Source: Emticicia sp040253585
Lineage (GTDB): Bacteria; Bacteroidota; Bacteroidia; Cytophagales; Spirosomataceae
DNA: 64,000 bases
Reading direction: 5' to 3'
Assembly (NCBI RefSeq): GCF_040253585.1
Contig: NZ_JBELAU010000007.1
Location: 1 to 64,000 of the forward strand
Below, piece by piece: positions 17,825-26,688 of this stretch. Within the stretch, counting starts at the first letter, position 1. Every line of letters starts with the position of its first letter. Under the pieces are notes generated by a model. The model saw only the letters and a list, made by a program, of their open reading frames with translations. It made no database searches and was not told the origin of the DNA. Position numbers and translations under genes: made by a program.

Positions 17825-19498
17825 ATGATAAATTTCTACATAAAAATACTATTCTTGCTTCGCCCAATTTTTCTACGATTGGGTGTAAATTTTGAGCAGT
17901 TGGCGGCCATTGTTGAGGTAAAACTCAAAATGGATAATCGTCGAGCACGATTTAATCAATGGAATAAAAAACAAAGCGAGTCAAACGGTACTTTTTTTCT
18001 AACACTCGGTTTGTATTTCTTGATGGCCAGTGCTTTTTCTGTGTTTATATATTTCTCGGCATCAATAACTGCGGTTTATTCTTTAGTTTTTGCGATGATG
18101 ATGTTTATGCTGGCTATGACGCTCATCACTGATTTTTCGGCGGTTATTCTTGACTCCAATGATAATGCCGTTTTGCTGCCTCGTCCCATCGACGACCGCA
18201 CGCTGCTTATTGCCCGCATCACGCATATTCTGATGTATCTGCTTTCGATGATGCTCGCTTTGGCAATTCCGTTCATGGTCGTCACGATACTCAAACATGG
18301 GGTTTTAGCAGCCATCTCTTTCCTAATAATCAGCCTATTAAGTTTGATTTTGATAGTTTTTCTGACCAATATTTTTTATTTGGTTTTGATGCAATTTACG
18401 AGCGAAGAACGCCTTCGGAATGTCATAAATAGTTTTCAAATCGTACTGACATTTATTTTCATGGGTGGCTATCGTTTGGTTGCTCGATTGGTCAATATCG
18501 AAGCTTTAATGAATGGCGTTGATACAAAAGTGCAATGGTGGCATTTTCTCATTCCGCCAATTTGGATGGGAAATAGCATGAATACGATCATCAAACATGA
18601 ATTTGATTCTACTAAATTTCTGTTTCTTTTTCTGACCCTAACCATGCCGTTTATGGTAGTTTTCTTGGTTAATAATATTTTCTCTGGAGTTTTTAATCAG
18701 AAAATTGCAGGAATGGATATTGCCAAACGCCAAGAAAAAACACCAAATAAAGTTGCCGAAAAAGGTCTGGCTGAGACTTTGTCCAGCATCTTTACTGGAA
18801 CGTCAATGGAACGAGGTGCTTTTGAATTTGTTTGGAAAATCACATCTCGTGACCGAAAATTCAAGCTCAGAATTTATCCTTCTTTAGCCTATTTACTCAT
18901 TTATCCAATTTTTATGGTTGGCACGGGGCGAAGTGAAGGTAGTTTTCAACAACAAATTGAGCATCTCAGAGAATCAACGGGTATGGGAATTGTAGTGATT
19001 TATTTGTGCGGGACGGTACTGCTCACAATCAGAAGTCAAATTTCGCAATCGGAAGATTTTAAAGCGGCGTGGCTCTACGAACTTGCTCCAATCAGCAAAC
19101 CTGGCGAAATTTTGAGTGGCTCGCTTCGGGCTATCTTGGTTAAATTTCTTTTACCGATTACCATTTTATTGTGCATAGTTTTATCAATTATTTGGGGTGT
19201 AAATTTGCTTGATGATTTACTATTCGGAATGCTAACAATCACAAATCTTGATTTACTTTTATCAATTGGCATGAGCAACGAACTGCCGTTTTCGACCGAA
19301 ATTAAGAAAAACGGCGGCGGAAGTTTTATCCGAAATATGGCTTATGTTTTTCTTGCGGGAATCATCGGCATTATCCATTATTTTATGATGCAAGTACCTT
19401 ACGTGATTGGCGTTTTTATGCTTATACAATTGGCTTTGGCTCTATTTTTATTCAAAAAATACCGTGAAGTAGGTTGGGAAAAAATGAGAATGGAGTAA
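17825..19498 (+). CDS. ABC-2-like transporter permease
   Basis: A 557-residue integral membrane protein with about 12 hydrophobic segments, partner of the ATPase at 17034. It is larger than a single ABC-2 permease and looks like two membrane halves joined by a soluble stretch (about residues 280-345, KIAGMDIAKRQEKTPNK). No substrate motif is visible. Export of a lipid, peptide or drug is possible but not supported by the sequence. The following peptidase gene starts 28 bp later and may be co-transcribed. Confidence 0.8.
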   Translation: MINFYIKILFLLRPIFLRLGVNFEQLAAIVEVKLKMDNRRARFNQWNKKQSESNGTFFLTLGLYFLMASAFSVFIYFSASITAVYSLVFAMMMFMLAMTLITDFSAVILDSNDNAVLLPRPIDDRTLLIARITHILMYLLSMMLALAIPFMVVTILKHGVLAAISFLIISLLSLILIVFLTNIFYLVLMQFTSEERLRNVINSFQIVLTFIFMGGYRLVARLVNIEALMNGVDTKVQWWHFLIPPIWMGNSMNTIIKHEFDSTKFLFLFLTLTMPFMVVFLVNNIFSGVFNQKIAGMDIAKRQEKTPNKVAEKGLAETLSSIFTGTSMERGAFEFVWKITSRDRKFKLRIYPSLAYLLIYPIFMVGTGRSEGSFQQQIEHLRESTGMGIVVIYLCGTVLLTIRSQISQSEDFKAAWLYELAPISKPGEILSGSLRAILVKFLLPITILLCIVLSIIWGVNLLDDLLFGMLTITNLDLLLSIGMSNELPFSTEIKKNGGGSFIRNMAYVFLAGIIGIIHYFMMQVPYVIGVFMLIQLALALFLFKKYREVGWEKMRME

Positions 19499-19526
19499 GT
19501 TTGTCAAAACATCAATCATCTAACAA

Positions 19527-21050
19527 ATGAAACGCTACCTTTTACCTTTATTACTCACTACAAGCTTAGCCTCTGCTCAAAGCCCATTGATTGAGCAAGC
19601 CCGAAACTACCGAAAAGCCAACGAAAATGCCCTACTGGGCGAGTTTATGGGACTTCTTTCGATTCCGAATGTAGTGTATGATACCGTCGGGATTCAGCGA
19701 ACTGCCGCCTACATCATAAAAATGATGGAGGCTCGTGGTATCAAAACCCAGCTTTTGGAAGCTACAACCAAGGGCGTGCCGCCAGCAGTTTATGGCGAAG
19801 TAAATGTACCAAATGCTACTAAAACTGTCATTTTTTATGCTCATTACGACGGTCAACCCGTCAATCCAAATCAGTGGGCTGAAGGAATTGAACCTTTCAA
19901 ATCGGTATTTTTAGATGCTTCGCTCGAAAAAGGTGGTAAGATTATTCCAGCACCGAAAGCCAATGAAAAAATCAATCCTGAATGGCGAATTTATGGTCGT
20001 AGTGCCTCCGATGATAAAGCAGGCGTGTTTTCGATTCTGACTGCCTATGAGGTTTTGACGAAATTGGGCATTCAGCCAAGTGTAAATCTCAAGTTTTTTT
20101 TTGAAGGGGAAGAAGAAGCTGGCTCAACGCATTTGTCTGAAATCCTCGAAAAACACAAAGATAAACTCAAATCTGACCTTTGGGTGATTTGCGATGGCCC
20201 AGTGCATCAGTCGGGTAAAAAGCAAGTAGTGTTTGGTGTGCGAGGCGATGTAAATATGGAATTAAAAGTATATGCTTCCAAACGCCCATTGCACAGCGGA
20301 CATTATGGCAACTGGGCTCCAAATCCTGCCATGCTTTTGGCGAAATTATTGGCTTCGATGAAAGACGATAATGGTCGAGTTTTGATAAAAGGATTTTACG
20401 ATGATGTTGTGCCTTTTACAGAAACCGAGAAAAAAGCCATTGCCAAAGTGCCTCCCGTTGATGAGCAAATGCGAAGCGAATTGGGCTTTATGCGTGCCGA
20501 AGGTGGCGGAAAATCGTTAGTTGAATTAATCAACTTACCATCGCTCAATATCAATGGTATTTCGAGTGCAAATGTTGGCAAAATGGCTGCAAATGTGATT
20601 CCTGTTTCGGCAACGGCTGCTTTAGATTTACGTTTGGTTTTGGGCAACGATGCCCAACGACAAGCACAAAAAGTGGTTGAGCATATCAAAGCACAAGGAT
20701 ACTATGTTACTCAAAATGAGAGTATTACCGACGAAGAACGTATGAAATACCCGCTCATTGCTCGTGTGCAAGTGCAAAAAGGCTATAATGCTCAACGCAC
20801 GAAAATGGATTTGCCGATTGCCCAAAATGTGATAAAAGCCGTGCAATCAAGTACCAATGAAGAGGTAGTCTTGATGCCAAGTTTGGGCGGAAGTTTACCT
20901 CTATTTTTATTTGAGAAATATTTGGCAACGCCAACTATCACCGTTCCGATTGCCAATCACGATAATAACCAACACGCCGAAAACGAAAACATCAGAATTC
21001 AGAATATATGGAATGGTATTGAGACTTATGTGGCTTTGATGAAGATGTAG
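19527..21050 (+). CDS. Exported M20-family metallopeptidase (dipeptidase-like)
   Basis: A 507-residue protein with signal peptide (MKRYLLPLLLTTSLASAQ). The M20 two-zinc site is intact: YAHYDGQP (His and nearby Asp), GRSASDDKAG (bridging Asp), FEGEEEAGS (Glu-Glu), ICDGP (Asp) and a C-terminal histidine in IANHDNNQHAEN. A dimerisation domain with RPLHSGHYG lies between. It should cut dipeptides or acylated amino acids in the periplasm. It follows the ABC transporter genes by 28 bp. Confidence 0.9.
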   Translation: MKRYLLPLLLTTSLASAQSPLIEQARNYRKANENALLGEFMGLLSIPNVVYDTVGIQRTAAYIIKMMEARGIKTQLLEATTKGVPPAVYGEVNVPNATKTVIFYAHYDGQPVNPNQWAEGIEPFKSVFLDASLEKGGKIIPAPKANEKINPEWRIYGRSASDDKAGVFSILTAYEVLTKLGIQPSVNLKFFFEGEEEAGSTHLSEILEKHKDKLKSDLWVICDGPVHQSGKKQVVFGVRGDVNMELKVYASKRPLHSGHYGNWAPNPAMLLAKLLASMKDDNGRVLIKGFYDDVVPFTETEKKAIAKVPPVDEQMRSELGFMRAEGGGKSLVELINLPSLNINGISSANVGKMAANVIPVSATAALDLRLVLGNDAQRQAQKVVEHIKAQGYYVTQNESITDEERMKYPLIARVQVQKGYNAQRTKMDLPIAQNVIKAVQSSTNEEVVLMPSLGGSLPLFLFEKYLATPTITVPIANHDNNQHAENENIRIQNIWNGIETYVALMKM

Positions 21051-21080
21051 GAATGATTGATTTGTGAAATAGAAGATATA

Positions 21081-21109
21081 ATAAAGGCGATAAAACTTAC
21101 CGCCTTTAT
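21081..21109. terminator. Bidirectional hairpin
   Basis: A 9-bp inverted repeat ATAAAGGCG / CGCCTTTAT sits between the converging peptidase and DUF2911 genes. Confidence 0.7.
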
Positions 21110-21111
21110 CA

Positions 21112-22248
21112 TTAATTTAATGCTTGTCCTGCTTCTAATTGCTTAATGGCTGATTCGATAAATTTTTTGTTTGTTTCGTCAGGGGCTTGAGTTAAGGCCA
21201 TTTTTGCGTGTTCGAGAGCTTTTTTCAAGTCGCCAGTGGCTGATAGTCCACGCATCATACCCGCATTTGTTGGCCAAGCTCCATTGCTTTTCTTATAATT
21301 ACTTTCAAAAATTGCCATTGCCTCCTTCGTTTTCTTTTGTGCCAAAAGTTGTCGGCCATAAGCGTGTAGTTCCATTGTCGATGCCTTTTCAATGGCTTCA
21401 TTCCAAATTTTACTGGCTTCGCTTGTTTTGCCCAACTTTTCAAGCAGTTTCGATTTCGTAGAAAGTGTTCGGAATCCATTTACACCACCCAAATTTGGGT
21501 CACTGGCCGAAATTATCCAGTTTAGTGCTTCTTCATAATTGGTATCATTCATCAAACACCACGTTGCGGCTGCTTCTAAGCTGGCAGGGTCGAAGCCAAT
21601 TGCACCGCTCATTTGTCGGCGAATATCAGCCAAAGTAGTTTTTTTCAAATCAACCTCAACTTTAAATGGTATTTTCCAACGTTCCCATTCTAAGGCAACT
21701 TCTACTGATTCTGCTGTCTGATTCGCAAAACTGTAAATAAGTCGCTCTTGAAGATTGGGCTGATTTTTCTGTTGAATAGTTTTCACTCGTAAAACATCTA
21801 AGTCGGCTCTGTAAAAATAACTTCCCCAAGCATCAGTATTTCTATTGAAGATGAGTGTACAAGAGTCGGCATAAACGGCTATAAAAAGGGCATATTTTCC
21901 TGCTGAAAGAGCTTTACCATTAATTTTTACATCAGTCGAAAACGAAATCGTTGTGCATTCATCTGCACCTGCTCGCCACGGCGACTGCACATTTGAGCCA
22001 TAACCCAACACCGTAAAGCCATAAGGAGCAATATCCGTTCCCCAGATTTTTCCTTCTCGACCTTTTACTCCAGGCGAACTATATTTAATTTCGATGTTAG
22101 TTGTCCCTACCGTTCGACCTACCGAACTGGTAAAATTGGTATTCTGAGGAATCCTGAGGGCTTGAGCTGAGACTTTACCCATCGTGAGTAAAGCAGCACC
22201 CAAAACAATCAATGTGAACTGTTTAGAAAGTAGTTTTTTGCAAAGCAT
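21112..22248 (-). CDS. DUF2911 protein with TPR-like C-terminal half
   Basis: About 378 residues. After a signal peptide (LLSKQFTLIVLGAALLTMG to VSAQ) comes a DUF2911 domain (residues about 30-190; NIEIKYSSPGVKGREGKIW, then WRAGADECTTISFS and AGKYALFIA). Tetratricopeptide-like helices follow (NYEEALNWI, EKASTMELHAYGRQLLAQKK, KKALEHAKMAL). I choose the ATG at 22246-22248 rather than the upstream one at 22287, because it places the signal peptide at the start. The function of DUF2911 is unknown. Confidence 0.85.
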   Translation of the reverse strand: MLCKKLLSKQFTLIVLGAALLTMGKVSAQALRIPQNTNFTSSVGRTVGTTNIEIKYSSPGVKGREGKIWGTDIAPYGFTVLGYGSNVQSPWRAGADECTTISFSTDVKINGKALSAGKYALFIAVYADSCTLIFNRNTDAWGSYFYRADLDVLRVKTIQQKNQPNLQERLIYSFANQTAESVEVALEWERWKIPFKVEVDLKKTTLADIRRQMSGAIGFDPASLEAAATWCLMNDTNYEEALNWIISASDPNLGGVNGFRTLSTKSKLLEKLGKTSEASKIWNEAIEKASTMELHAYGRQLLAQKKTKEAMAIFESNYKKSNGAWPTNAGMMRGLSATGDLKKALEHAKMALTQAPDETNKKFIESAIKQLEAGQALN

Positions 22249-22351
22249 AGCTGATAATTTTGTAGGAAACAAAGGTTTTTCGAGCAAAACTATACTAAAA
22301 TTTGTTTTTTTTGATAGAAATATGGATAAACGGTAAGCAACAAAAAATCAA

Positions 22352-22382
22352 AATCCTCTTCAAATTGTTTTTGAAGAGGATT
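22352..22382 (-). terminator. Hairpin terminator
   Basis: The inverted repeat AATCCTCTTCAA / TTGAAGAGGATT flanked by A/T tracts lies just downstream of the minus-strand gene ending at 22418. Confidence 0.8.
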
Positions 22383-22417
22383 AAAAAAACTTATTGATTG
22401 GAATTTTTTGACTATGC

Positions 22418-23986
22418 TTATTCTGCATTAAAATCCTTGAATACTTTCTTGATATTGGCGTCGGTTGCTTTGTTTTTTGGTTCCCAAGCAGCATCCAAAT
22501 CAAGTACTACCAAGCCTTTTAGACTCATTACGTTCATAAAATCATCGACTTTTCTGATAAAATCATTACCTCTACGAGATGATTTAAGAGCAAAATCACG
22601 GGCAAAAATATCGCCTTTGCTTTGCAGTTCGTTCTTCTTTTCGATGATATAATTGAGGCGGTCGATAATATCTTTCATCGAGCGACCAATTACTTCAGTA
22701 GCTTCGAGCGTTCCGATTGTGAGTACGGTCGTACCGCCCAATGTCGAAATCAGACGTTGTTGGTCAGGTTTGTCTTTTGGCACAAAAACCGATGATAAAC
22801 TCGTAGTTGCACCCAGCGAAGCATTGATAACCGAGCGGTTTTTCTTTCCTTTCTTGGCTCTGATATAGGCTTTTTTGAGTTCGTCTTCTTTCTCCTTCAT
22901 TTGTTCGAGCAATTCCCAACCACGTGTGAGTGTACCACGATATAAATTATAGAGTTTCAAATCTGTTTCGGCTTCGTTGATGGCGTTTTTTACCACAAAT
23001 CTGATAGTTTTTACATCACGCTTTTTGGTTTTGTCCAATACAAAAAAGTCAATGTTAAAACCAAGCGAATCTAGCGGGTCTTTTACAAAATCATAGCCAG
23101 GTTGCCACGTAAACTCGTATTGATTAGATGTGTTTTTGATTAAGTTTTTCTTGCTGACGTTCGGGTTATCAGTCAAGAAATCAAATTCATGAATATCATC
23201 ATCGCCGTTAGGGTCTGACAAATAGAATCGGATATTGATGGTCTGATTTTCTTTTATCTTGAAAACATTATCTTTCGGTACAACCACAATTTCGGGCGGA
23301 AGGTCAATCTGTGTCGCTTCAATTTTTAGACGACCTTTCGATTGTGTTTTAGCGGGTTGGTCTTCTACATAAAACTCCAAAAACATCGGATTTCCATCAA
23401 GTGTTTTATCCTTTAGTTTTTTGAATTGTGTGAGTGATGGCGACCAAGAGATTTCGCCCTGAGAAGTCATTTTCATTCCTTCAGGCATAGACTCAAACGA
23501 TGGAATTACCACAATTGGGTCGTTGTCTTCGTCATACACAAAATCACGGTCAATTTTATAAACATTATTGGTATTGTACTGTACATAAAAAGGCTTCAAA
23601 TCTCGAATAACGGGGCTACGATTGACGTGCTGAATGCGAAATTCGACTTTTGAGGAAATGGTTTCGTTGGTAGAATCACATTTTGCCTCAAAGATCACCT
23701 GTTGGAATTTATAAGAATCGAGCCTATCAACCATTGAGTAGGGAGGAGTCCATGTAAATCGCCCAAGCGAGTCGAAAGCCATGCCATCAAGTTTCCCTTG
23801 AGGTATTGTGAAACGGAATTTTTCGCAGTTTTTTCCCTCTACTTTTAGCTCAAACGAAACCTCAGACCCTTCCTTGAGTTGAGTCCATTCTTTACCGGCT
23901 GGTAGTAGTATCTTGGGGGCTTCTTGTGCAAATAGTTTATACGAAAAAAGAACAAATGTACTAAATATTACGATTTTAAATTTCAT
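22418..23986 (-). CDS. Secreted protein with Ig/cadherin-like repeats and C-terminal helical region
   Basis: A 522-residue protein with signal peptide (MKFKIVIFSTFVLFSYKLFAQ). Three or four Ig-like/cadherin-like domains occupy residues about 20-320, with motifs such as GRFTWTPPYSMVD, FVYDEDNDPIVV and YLSDPNGDDDIHEFDF. A helical, probably coiled-coil segment follows (LLEQMKEKEDELKKAYIRAKKG), then a glycine/alanine stretch that could insert in a membrane. It is probably periplasmic or outer-membrane associated. The 24031-25518 gene lies 44 bp upstream on the same strand. Confidence 0.7.
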   Translation of the reverse strand: MKFKIVIFSTFVLFSYKLFAQEAPKILLPAGKEWTQLKEGSEVSFELKVEGKNCEKFRFTIPQGKLDGMAFDSLGRFTWTPPYSMVDRLDSYKFQQVIFEAKCDSTNETISSKVEFRIQHVNRSPVIRDLKPFYVQYNTNNVYKIDRDFVYDEDNDPIVVIPSFESMPEGMKMTSQGEISWSPSLTQFKKLKDKTLDGNPMFLEFYVEDQPAKTQSKGRLKIEATQIDLPPEIVVVPKDNVFKIKENQTINIRFYLSDPNGDDDIHEFDFLTDNPNVSKKNLIKNTSNQYEFTWQPGYDFVKDPLDSLGFNIDFFVLDKTKKRDVKTIRFVVKNAINEAETDLKLYNLYRGTLTRGWELLEQMKEKEDELKKAYIRAKKGKKNRSVINASLGATTSLSSVFVPKDKPDQQRLISTLGGTTVLTIGTLEATEVIGRSMKDIIDRLNYIIEKKNELQSKGDIFARDFALKSSRRGNDFIRKVDDFMNVMSLKGLVVLDLDAAWEPKNKATDANIKKVFKDFNAE

Positions 23987-24030
23987 TTTTGTTGTTGATT
24001 TTTACAAATTAGCAAGTGTAATTGCCACAT

Positions 24031-25518
24031 TTATATATCATCGGTTTCGATGGCTATTTCTTGGTTTTCTATGGCGTGGGCTGGTCCTGGTACACCTGGA
24101 ATGACCACACAAGGGAAACCAAATAGACAACGGTCTTTAATCATTTTTATTACTTCATCAGGCACGTTTTCTTCCCAGCCATCTTCTCCTTTCTTGATGA
24201 GTTCGAGTGTTTTGTTTGTATTGATATTCATATTTGTCTCGTTATAATGATGAATATCTTCGATTTTATTATTGGCTATCAAGTAGCGATACAAATCAAT
24301 CAAGTGCATTGGCGGATTAAACCGCATGCAGTTCATGATATTGTTGTTTTGGTAGGTCGGATAAACAAAAAGTTTTAGATTTCGGCTGAAAAGTGTAGCA
24401 AACGACTCCAAAATTCCACCTGGGAGGTCTTTGTAGTGTTCTTCCTCAAAAATATATTGTAAGTTCGGGTAGCCAATAATCAGCCCCATTTTCAATTTTG
24501 TAATTTTTGATAGATACGCCACCAATTTATAATACTCTTGGTAGTTTGAAATCATCACCATTTGCCCCATCGAGCATAGAATATCTACACGGTCAAGAAA
24601 ATCTTTTTCGTCGATTTCGGCATCGTCTCTTTGTAAACCTTGTAGCGTAATTTCTGAAAGCACAACTACTCGTTCTTTGTCAACATCAGGCTCACGCATA
24701 AACTGTTTGCGGCCGTTGGCGAGCATATCGAGGTGTACGTTTACGAGTGGGCGGAATCGACCACGTAATACCAAAGCGTGTTTGCGGAAAAGTACTTCCG
24801 AAGGCTGCAAGTTTTTGCCATCAGCACCAAAAAGTGCAATATCCGAGAAACCGTATTTTACTAAGTGCAAGCTCATCAAACGATTATCGACGTGCTTGAA
24901 ATCTGGACCCTCGAAGCGAATCATATCAATCTGGATGCGGTCTTTTGCCAAATCATCCATTAATGATAGCAGGAGAATTTCGGGGTCTTGGTTATAAAAA
25001 TAACAACCATACATCAAGTTTACACCTAAAGTTCCGAGGGCTTGTTGTTGGAGAATGCTATCGTTATCGAGCATTTTTACGTGCAAGATAATATCGTTGT
25101 AGTCGCCGTGTGGTGTAAGCTGAAACCTTACGCCCATCCAGCCATGAGCATCGTTGTTTTTATGATAATTAAGTGCCGCAACAGTATCTGAAAAGGCAAA
25201 GAAAGTTGAATCATTGCCACGTTTTTCGCCCAAACGCTCAATCAAAAGTCCGTATTCATGGTCAAGCATACTCATGAGGCGAGGCTCGCATACATAACGC
25301 CCGTTTTCCATGACTCCGTAAATAGCATCGGAGAAAGTCATGTCGTAGGCCGACATCGTTTTCGCAATAGTTTTTGAAGCACCGCCCGCTTTGAAGAAGT
25401 TGGCGGCTACATCTTGCCCAGCACCGATTTCAGCAAAGCTACCATAGATTTGCTTATTCATGTTGATACGTAATGCTTTTTGCTTAGTTCCGAGGTTTTT
25501 TTCGTGTATGATTTCCAC
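24031..25518 (-). CDS. Conserved cytoplasmic protein of unknown function
   Basis: A 495-residue protein with no signal peptide and no membrane segment. The opening (FAEIGAGQDVAANFFKAGG, then KTMSAYDMTFSDAIYG) is a conserved hallmark of a family often labelled 'TonB-dependent receptor' or 'nicotinate-nucleotide adenylyltransferase' in databases. Neither label fits: there is no plug or barrel, and no HxGH nucleotidyltransferase motif. The start could be the methionine 20 codons downstream. The real function is unknown. Confidence 0.75.
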   Translation of the reverse strand: MEIIHEKNLGTKQKALRINMNKQIYGSFAEIGAGQDVAANFFKAGGASKTIAKTMSAYDMTFSDAIYGVMENGRYVCEPRLMSMLDHEYGLLIERLGEKRGNDSTFFAFSDTVAALNYHKNNDAHGWMGVRFQLTPHGDYNDIILHVKMLDNDSILQQQALGTLGVNLMYGCYFYNQDPEILLLSLMDDLAKDRIQIDMIRFEGPDFKHVDNRLMSLHLVKYGFSDIALFGADGKNLQPSEVLFRKHALVLRGRFRPLVNVHLDMLANGRKQFMREPDVDKERVVVLSEITLQGLQRDDAEIDEKDFLDRVDILCSMGQMVMISNYQEYYKLVAYLSKITKLKMGLIIGYPNLQYIFEEEHYKDLPGGILESFATLFSRNLKLFVYPTYQNNNIMNCMRFNPPMHLIDLYRYLIANNKIEDIHHYNETNMNINTNKTLELIKKGEDGWEENVPDEVIKMIKDRCLFGFPCVVIPGVPGPAHAIENQEIAIETDDI

Positions 25519-25697
25519 TGTTGTACTATTTAATTGATTGCTGATAAAGTAGATAGCGTATTTTTGACGCTCAAATTATCCCCAAAATTAAGCCAAAATG
25601 TTTGAAAAATCTTTAGTTTTTGAAAATGTTTAACCGAAATCCGAAAAACCTGTAAAAGTTCAATTAATACTTTTTTAGATACTATTTTGGTTGAAAC

Positions 25698-25754
25698 TTA
25701 ACAAAATCATAACTTAAACTAAAAACAGAACGAAGATATACTCACCTAAATTTG
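25698..25754 (+). promoter_or_regulatory. Pho-box-like repeats and -7 box upstream of the GDPD gene
   Basis: TTAACA (25698-25703) and ATAACT (25709-25714) are 11 bp apart. A perfect Bacteroidota -7 box TAAATTTG lies at 25747-25754, 49 bp from the start of the first hexamer. The same 49-bp geometry occurs upstream of 36539. Weaker than the boxes at 26613. Confidence 0.45.
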
Positions 25755-25779
25755 AGGTTTTCAAATAATCAGTATTTAC

Positions 25780-26580
25780 ATGAAAATCTTCTCTATTAAA
25801 ATACTACTCTTGCTTTTTTCGAGTGTATTATTTGCTCAATCGAAAGTTGTTTTTCCTAAAACAGACCATGACTTTATTGTCATTGCTCACCGAGGTTTTC
25901 ATGCCGATGTACCCGAAAACACCATAGAATCGCTCCGAAAAGCCATCGAATTAGGGGTTGATTATGTAGAAGTTGATATCCGAACTACGCTCGAAGGCGT
26001 GCCAGTAGTGATGCACGACGCAAATCTTGAACGAACAACTGATGGTAAAGGCAAAGTTTCGGCCACATCAACAATTGATTTCAGAAAACTGAAAATCAAA
26101 GGAACTGAGATTGCTCCTCCTACTTTTTCGTCGTTTCTGATGGAAGCGAGAGGAAAAATAAATCTGTATTTGGATATTAAAGAGGCCGACCCTGAGAAAA
26201 TTGTGGCTTTGCTTGATAAATACCAAATGCGTGAACGAGTAGTGGTTTATTGTTCGCCCCAACAGATTTTTCAATGGAAAAAACTCGCCCCAACGATTCC
26301 CGTAATTACGAGTCCCTCTTCAAATATCAAATCACCTTTTGAGTTTGAAGCATTTGTTTTAAGTTTTCCAGCATCGGTTTTAGATGGAAATATCAAAACA
26401 TATTCACCAGAAACTATTCAAAAACTTACCGAAATTAATATCCCGATTTGGCTTGATACCTTGGAAGATGATGATACTCTACAAGGTTGGGAAACTGCTA
26501 TCGGGTTTAATATCAAGGCCTTACAGACTGATAAGCCGAAAGAATTACTTGAGTATTTATCGAAGAGAAATCTTAGGTAG
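25780..26580 (+). CDS. glpQ: Exported glycerophosphodiester phosphodiesterase
   Basis: A 266-residue GDPD-family enzyme with signal peptide (MKIFSIKILLLLFSSVLFAQ). The catalytic site is intact: AHRGFHADVPENT (His, Arg, Glu), YVEVDIRTT (Glu, Asp) and VVMHDANLERTTDG (second catalytic His). It would hydrolyse glycerophosphodiesters in the periplasm to glycerol-3-phosphate and an alcohol, a common phosphorus-scavenging step. It is followed 108 bp later by the TonB-dependent receptor gene with a strong Pho-like promoter. The symbol is by analogy; UgpQ-like specificity is equally possible. Confidence 0.88.
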   Translation: MKIFSIKILLLLFSSVLFAQSKVVFPKTDHDFIVIAHRGFHADVPENTIESLRKAIELGVDYVEVDIRTTLEGVPVVMHDANLERTTDGKGKVSATSTIDFRKLKIKGTEIAPPTFSSFLMEARGKINLYLDIKEADPEKIVALLDKYQMRERVVVYCSPQQIFQWKKLAPTIPVITSPSSNIKSPFEFEAFVLSFPASVLDGNIKTYSPETIQKLTEINIPIWLDTLEDDDTLQGWETAIGFNIKALQTDKPKELLEYLSKRNLR

Positions 26581-26612
26581 AAGTACTCGCTTTTTGCAAT
26601 CATAATTAACTC

Positions 26613-26657
26613 GTAACATTGACTTAACATTCAGTTAACATTGAGTTCAGACCTTTG
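26613..26657 (+). promoter_or_regulatory. Pho-box-like triple repeat with -7 box
   Basis: Three hexamers, GTAACA (26613), TTAACA (26624) and TTAACA (26635), are spaced exactly 11 bp apart. After a 9-bp gap comes GACCTTTG (26650-26657), a variant of the TAnnTTTG -7 box. TTAACA-N5-TTAACA is the known PhoP box of Bacillus, and 11-bp direct repeats are also the PhoB pattern. No -33 element is seen, as expected for an activator-dependent promoter. Confidence 0.65.
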
Positions 26658-26688
26658 CAGTCGAAAATCAAATACACCAATATAGGTT

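Noticed and set aside
24031..25518. TonB-dependent receptor
   Set aside because: No signal peptide, plug or beta-barrel is present; the name circulates by propagated annotation.
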